Source of the DNA: Candidatus Thorarchaeota archaeon
Lineage (GTDB): Archaea; Asgardarchaeota; Thorarchaeia; Thorarchaeales; Thorarchaeaceae
Assembly (NCBI GenBank): GCA_016840385.1
Contig: JAEOSL010000137.1
Span: 1 to 8,665 of the forward strand
Length of the DNA stretch: 8,665 nucleotides
Direction of reading: 5' to 3'
Part shown: positions 6,618 to 8,665 of the stretch, piece after piece
Layout of the letters: each line of letters starts with the position of its first letter
Position numbering within the stretch: the first letter of the stretch is position 1
The notes under the pieces: model-generated
What the model was told of the DNA's origin: nothing
Database searches by the model: none
The model's input: only the letters and a program-made list of their open reading frames with translations
Position numbers and translations under genes: made by a program

Positions 6618-7673
6618 ATGCGAATAGGAATTGAATTCGTTCCGGACAAACCAATTGAAAAAATAGTCAAATGGACAAAGCTTGCTGAAGAAGCTGGTTT
6701 TGATAATGTCTGGATAACTGATCATTATAACAATCGTAACGTTTGGGCTACACTAACAGCTCTTGCTTTGAACACTGAGAAAATCATCTTGGGACCGGGT
6801 GTCACAAACCCATTCCATATCAGTCCCGCTTTGACTGCTTCAGCTGCAGTGACTATCAATGAACTCAGCAAAGGACGCGCAGTCATTGGTATGGGAGCTG
6901 GTGATAAGGTCACTCTAAGTGCTCTAGGCATAAAATGGGACAAACCTGTGTCAGCAGTAATTGAGTCAATCAAGTACATGCAAGCACTGACTGCTGGTGA
7001 CAAGTTCAAAGCAGACGGGAAGGTCTTCAAGGTCAAGAGAGCCAAACTTGCGATTGTAAAGAAGAAAGAAGTCATGGGTGCTGATGGAAAACCAATAATG
7101 AAAGGGGACAAACCTCTGAAGAAGGCTCCCAAGATACCCATCTATGCAGGCGCACAAGGACCGATGATGTTGAGTAGAACTGCACAAGTTGCGGATGGTA
7201 TTCTCATTAACGCAAGTCATCCCAGAGATTTTGATCTTGCCATGGAAAAAATCAAGGAAGGTGTCGAAAAAGCAGGAAGGGACATCAAGGATATCGATAT
7301 CGCCGCTTATGCTTCATTCAGCATCGGAAAGACAAGAGAAGAAGCCCTTGAGGGTGATGCAAAGATCGTTGTTGCGTTCATCGTAGCAGGTTCACCGGAT
7401 GTTGTTCTTGAGCGACATGACTTAGACATGGATGCGTGCAACAAAGTTCGTGCACTGCTAGGTGAGGGGAACTTCAAGGACTTACCAGGAGCCATCACTG
7501 ACGAGATGATTGATGCGTTTGCTGTTGTTGGTAACAAAGATCAGTGCATCAAGCGTATCGAGGAACTTGGAAAAGTTGGTGTTACTCAATTCGTTGTAGG
7601 TTCACCAATCGGTCCCAAGAAGAGTGATGCAATAAAGCAAATTGGCAAGGAAATCATTCCTCACTTCAAGTAG
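6618..7673 (+). CDS. mer: 5,10-methylenetetrahydromethanopterin reductase (F420-dependent)
   Basis: Mer reduces methylene-H4MPT to methyl-H4MPT with reduced coenzyme F420. It has a bacterial-luciferase-like TIM-barrel fold and is cytoplasmic. Family landmarks are MRIGIEFVPDKP at the start (Glu6 is a conserved residue implicated in catalysis), TDHYNNRNVW (35-43), GPGVTNPFHISPA (59-71, the region of the non-prolyl cis peptide in this family), IPIYAGAQGPMML (173-185), DGILINASHPRDF, VAFIVAGSPDVVLERH and the C-terminal GVTQFVVGSPIGPKK. At 351 residues it is about 30 longer than well-known Mer proteins. Most of the excess appears to be one lysine-rich insertion at about residues 147-171, just before IPIYAGAQGP. 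The start is supported by a strong Shine-Dalgarno. Its 95-bp upstream gap with a palindrome leaves room for separate regulation from the fwd genes. Confidence 0.94.
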   Translation: MRIGIEFVPDKPIEKIVKWTKLAEEAGFDNVWITDHYNNRNVWATLTALALNTEKIILGPGVTNPFHISPALTASAAVTINELSKGRAVIGMGAGDKVTLSALGIKWDKPVSAVIESIKYMQALTAGDKFKADGKVFKVKRAKLAIVKKKEVMGADGKPIMKGDKPLKKAPKIPIYAGAQGPMMLSRTAQVADGILINASHPRDFDLAMEKIKEGVEKAGRDIKDIDIAAYASFSIGKTREEALEGDAKIVVAFIVAGSPDVVLERHDLDMDACNKVRALLGEGNFKDLPGAITDEMIDAFAVVGNKDQCIKRIEELGKVGVTQFVVGSPIGPKKSDAIKQIGKEIIPHFK

Positions 7674-7682
7674 TTCATCTGC

Positions 7683-7738
7683 AATCAGAAGAGTGTGTAG
7701 TAGTGGCCTCAGCCATGTCACTATTCACTCTTCAGATT
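7683..7738. terminator. Long imperfect hairpin between convergent genes, possible terminator
   Basis: The 70-bp spacer between mer and the minus-strand DUF3786 gene contains inverted arms AATCAGAAGAGTG (7683-7695) and CACTCTTCAGATT (7726-7738), pairing at 12 of 13 positions. Inside lie a second pair, TAGTG (7701-7705) and CACTA (7719-7723), and a small GGC/GCC pair. A short T-rich stretch follows the right arm on the plus strand (7738-7745). A bidirectional terminator or 3'-end stabiliser fits the convergent layout. Archaeal termination usually needs only T tracts, so the hairpin's role is uncertain. A relic of a small inverted-repeat element is another reading. Confidence 0.4.
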
Positions 7739-7743
7739 ATTTG

Positions 7744-8388
7744 TTATGCAAGAGCTTGTAGGGCTCTACCTGCTAGAAACCAACTAATATCACCTAACTG
7801 CTCGTGAGGTATATAGAAGATGGAATTCTTGTCATAGAGTAATCTCACACTGGCAGGAAACTCTTCATCTGCATCCTCAAAAACAAGAAGGACCTTCACC
7901 ATTGGCAGAAAGGAAATCTCAATGCCTGCATCACCGAAATCTACTCTCTTCCCACCCAGCCGCTCAAGTGCAGTGAATAATTTATCTTTGTGCTCAGTGT
8001 ATGCTTCCGTAAGTCTCCCAATGTCCCCTTCATCAAAAGCGTATCTGCAAGCCCATGAACCACTGAGTGAATTGAATTTCACCCACTCGCCTGCAACGCC
8101 TTCATCCTTCGACTTACTGTGATAGTAAAGATGCGGAACAATTCGACTAGTATGAGATTTCTTGTCTGCAATCACATCGTAGGTTTCTCCAGTTTCAAAA
8201 TTCACTCTTAGACCCAGAATATCGACATATTCGTCACCGATACCGAATCTGTTTCGAAGTGTACGAATGTCATCACCAAAATTGTCCCAGCTCCACCAAG
8301 CAGAGCTTGTTTCGACTTCCTCTGCATTGAATCTTCCCGCAAGTTCACGAGATAGACTCGACCAGTATTCAAGAATGTCATCAGGCAT
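7744..8388 (-). CDS. DUF3786-family protein of unknown function
   Basis: This 214-residue soluble protein has no signal peptide or membrane segment. Its pattern matches DUF3786 as I know it: a central strand region LGLRVNFETGETYDV (58-72), a HLYYH segment (86-90) preceding GEWVKFNSLSGSWACRYAF (100-118), an acidic-helical stretch, then FLPMVKVLLVFEDADEEFPASVRLLYDKNSIFYIPHEQL (about 160-198), which is the family's most recognisable block (LP-x-VP-x-LLVF-x-x-x-DEEFPA-x-x-x-LLYD). The family occurs mainly in anaerobic archaea and bacteria; I know of no established biochemical role. Only one cysteine (113) is present, so it does not itself carry a ferredoxin-type cluster. It starts 5 bases after the stop of the upstream minus-strand gene and is probably cotranscribed with it. 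It converges on mer and so is not part of the C1 operon transcript. Confidence 0.72.
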   Translation of the reverse strand: MPDDILEYWSSLSRELAGRFNAEEVETSSAWWSWDNFGDDIRTLRNRFGIGDEYVDILGLRVNFETGETYDVIADKKSHTSRIVPHLYYHSKSKDEGVAGEWVKFNSLSGSWACRYAFDEGDIGRLTEAYTEHKDKLFTALERLGGKRVDFGDAGIEISFLPMVKVLLVFEDADEEFPASVRLLYDKNSIFYIPHEQLGDISWFLAGRALQALA

Positions 8389-8393
8389 TGATA

Positions 8394-8665
8394 TCAGCTC
8401 TTTTCATGGGAGAATTTACAATCTGAGATCCCAACTGCATCACAGACTGCTTGTCTTGCATTATAGCCTGCAATGTGGAGGAGTGCGTCACCATATTCTC
8501 TATCTTTAGCCATTGAAGCTGTGCAGGGGTATGAATGGTGTGCTTTTGAAATCTCATCAAACAAAGCGTCTGTATCTTTTATCGACTTACCTCGTATTTT
8601 CTGACTGACGTACCAAGTGCAGCCACAAGGAGCTGATCTTTTTGGTCCTATTTCAGCAATCATGT
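8394..8665 (-). CDS. Probable DUF166-family protein, C-terminal part (5' end beyond right edge)
   Basis: The frame remains open to the right edge of the window, so the methionine near 8663 need not be the start; about 90 C-terminal residues are visible. The segment APCGCTWYVSQKIRGK, followed about 25 residues later by AHHSYPCTASM and then DREYGDALLHIAGYNARQAV, recalls the C-terminal half of DUF166 proteins. These are archaeal proteins found largely in methanogens and relatives, and databases have sometimes labelled them putative thymidylate synthases. The spaced cysteines (CGC, YPC, AVCD, DCK) may bind a metal or Fe-S cluster (inference). The stop is 5 bases upstream of the DUF3786 start, indicating a two-gene operon at least. 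Identification is from memory of the motif pattern on a fragment; an unrelated cysteine-bearing protein cannot be excluded. Confidence 0.55.
   Translation of the reverse strand, partial: MIAEIGPKRSAPCGCTWYVSQKIRGKSIKDTDALFDEISKAHHSYPCTASMAKDREYGDALLHIAGYNARQAVCDAVGISDCKFSHEKS

Noticed and set aside
6725..7141. Minus-strand open frame of 138 codons inside mer
   Set aside because: Antisense to conserved Mer sequence; the hydrophobic look is a by-product of reverse reading of the coding strand.
6618..7673. A generic luciferase-like F420-dependent oxidoreductase (for example an alcohol or glucose-6-phosphate dehydrogenase type) in place of Mer
   Set aside because: The combination INASHPRDF, VAFIVAGSPDVVLERH and the terminal VVGSPIGPKK, together with the fwd/ftr/mch context, is specific to Mer.
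1..8665. CRISPR array, tRNA, rRNA, insertion sequence or phage genes
   Set aside because: No regularly spaced direct repeats, cloverleaf-like segments, transposase motifs or terminal repeats were seen; nearly all bases are accounted for by metabolic genes.

Overview
This window looks archaeal. It carries a compact plus-strand operon for the tetrahydromethanopterin (H4MPT)/methanofuran C1 pathway. In order it encodes the C-terminal part of formylmethanofuran dehydrogenase subunit C (fwdC), methenyl-H4MPT cyclohydrolase (mch), formylmethanofuran:H4MPT formyltransferase (ftr), formylmethanofuran dehydrogenase subunits D, B and A (fwdD, fwdB, fwdA), an integral membrane protein resembling an ECF-transporter S component, and, after a 95-bp gap, F420-dependent methylene-H4MPT reductase (mer). 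Start sites are preceded by archaeal/bacterial Shine-Dalgarno sequences. G+C is moderate, by eye somewhat below 50%. The gene set fits methanogens, Archaeoglobales and the non-methanogenic archaea that run an H4MPT-type Wood-Ljungdahl methyl branch (Asgard groups such as Loki- and Thorarchaeia, and Bathyarchaeia). Packing mch and ftr between fwdC and fwdDBA is not the classical methanogen layout, so I lean towards an uncultured Asgard-type or Bathyarchaeia-type lineage. That assignment is inference and cannot be settled here.

Layout: 1-5749 is six genes with gaps of 22 bp or less, or 1-nt stop/start overlaps, evidently one transcript that began upstream of the window. 5767-6522 is the membrane protein, 17 bp after fwdA. 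6523-6617 is the longest plus-strand gap; it holds a perfect 19-bp palindrome and the strong ribosome binding site of mer. 6618-7673 is mer. 7674-7743 is a convergent intergenic spacer that can fold into a long imperfect hairpin. 7744-8665 holds two minus-strand genes: a DUF3786-family protein and, upstream of it, the C-terminal end of a probable DUF166-family protein that runs off the right edge.

Function: Fwd reduces CO2 to formylmethanofuran (or runs in reverse), Ftr moves the formyl group to H4MPT, Mch closes it to methenyl-H4MPT, and Mer reduces methylene-H4MPT to methyl-H4MPT. The methenyl-to-methylene step (Mtd or Hmd) is not encoded here. Nor are the ferredoxin-like Fwd subunits, acetyl-CoA synthase/CO dehydrogenase, or methyl-coenzyme M reductase. 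The window alone therefore does not say whether the pathway is used for acetogenesis, methanogenesis or oxidation.

The points most worth a second look are the membrane protein lodged inside the C1 operon, the palindrome before mer, a lysine-rich insertion in Mer, the convergent DUF166/DUF3786 pair beside an H4MPT operon, and the systematic loss of a motif glycine in the FwdC repeats.
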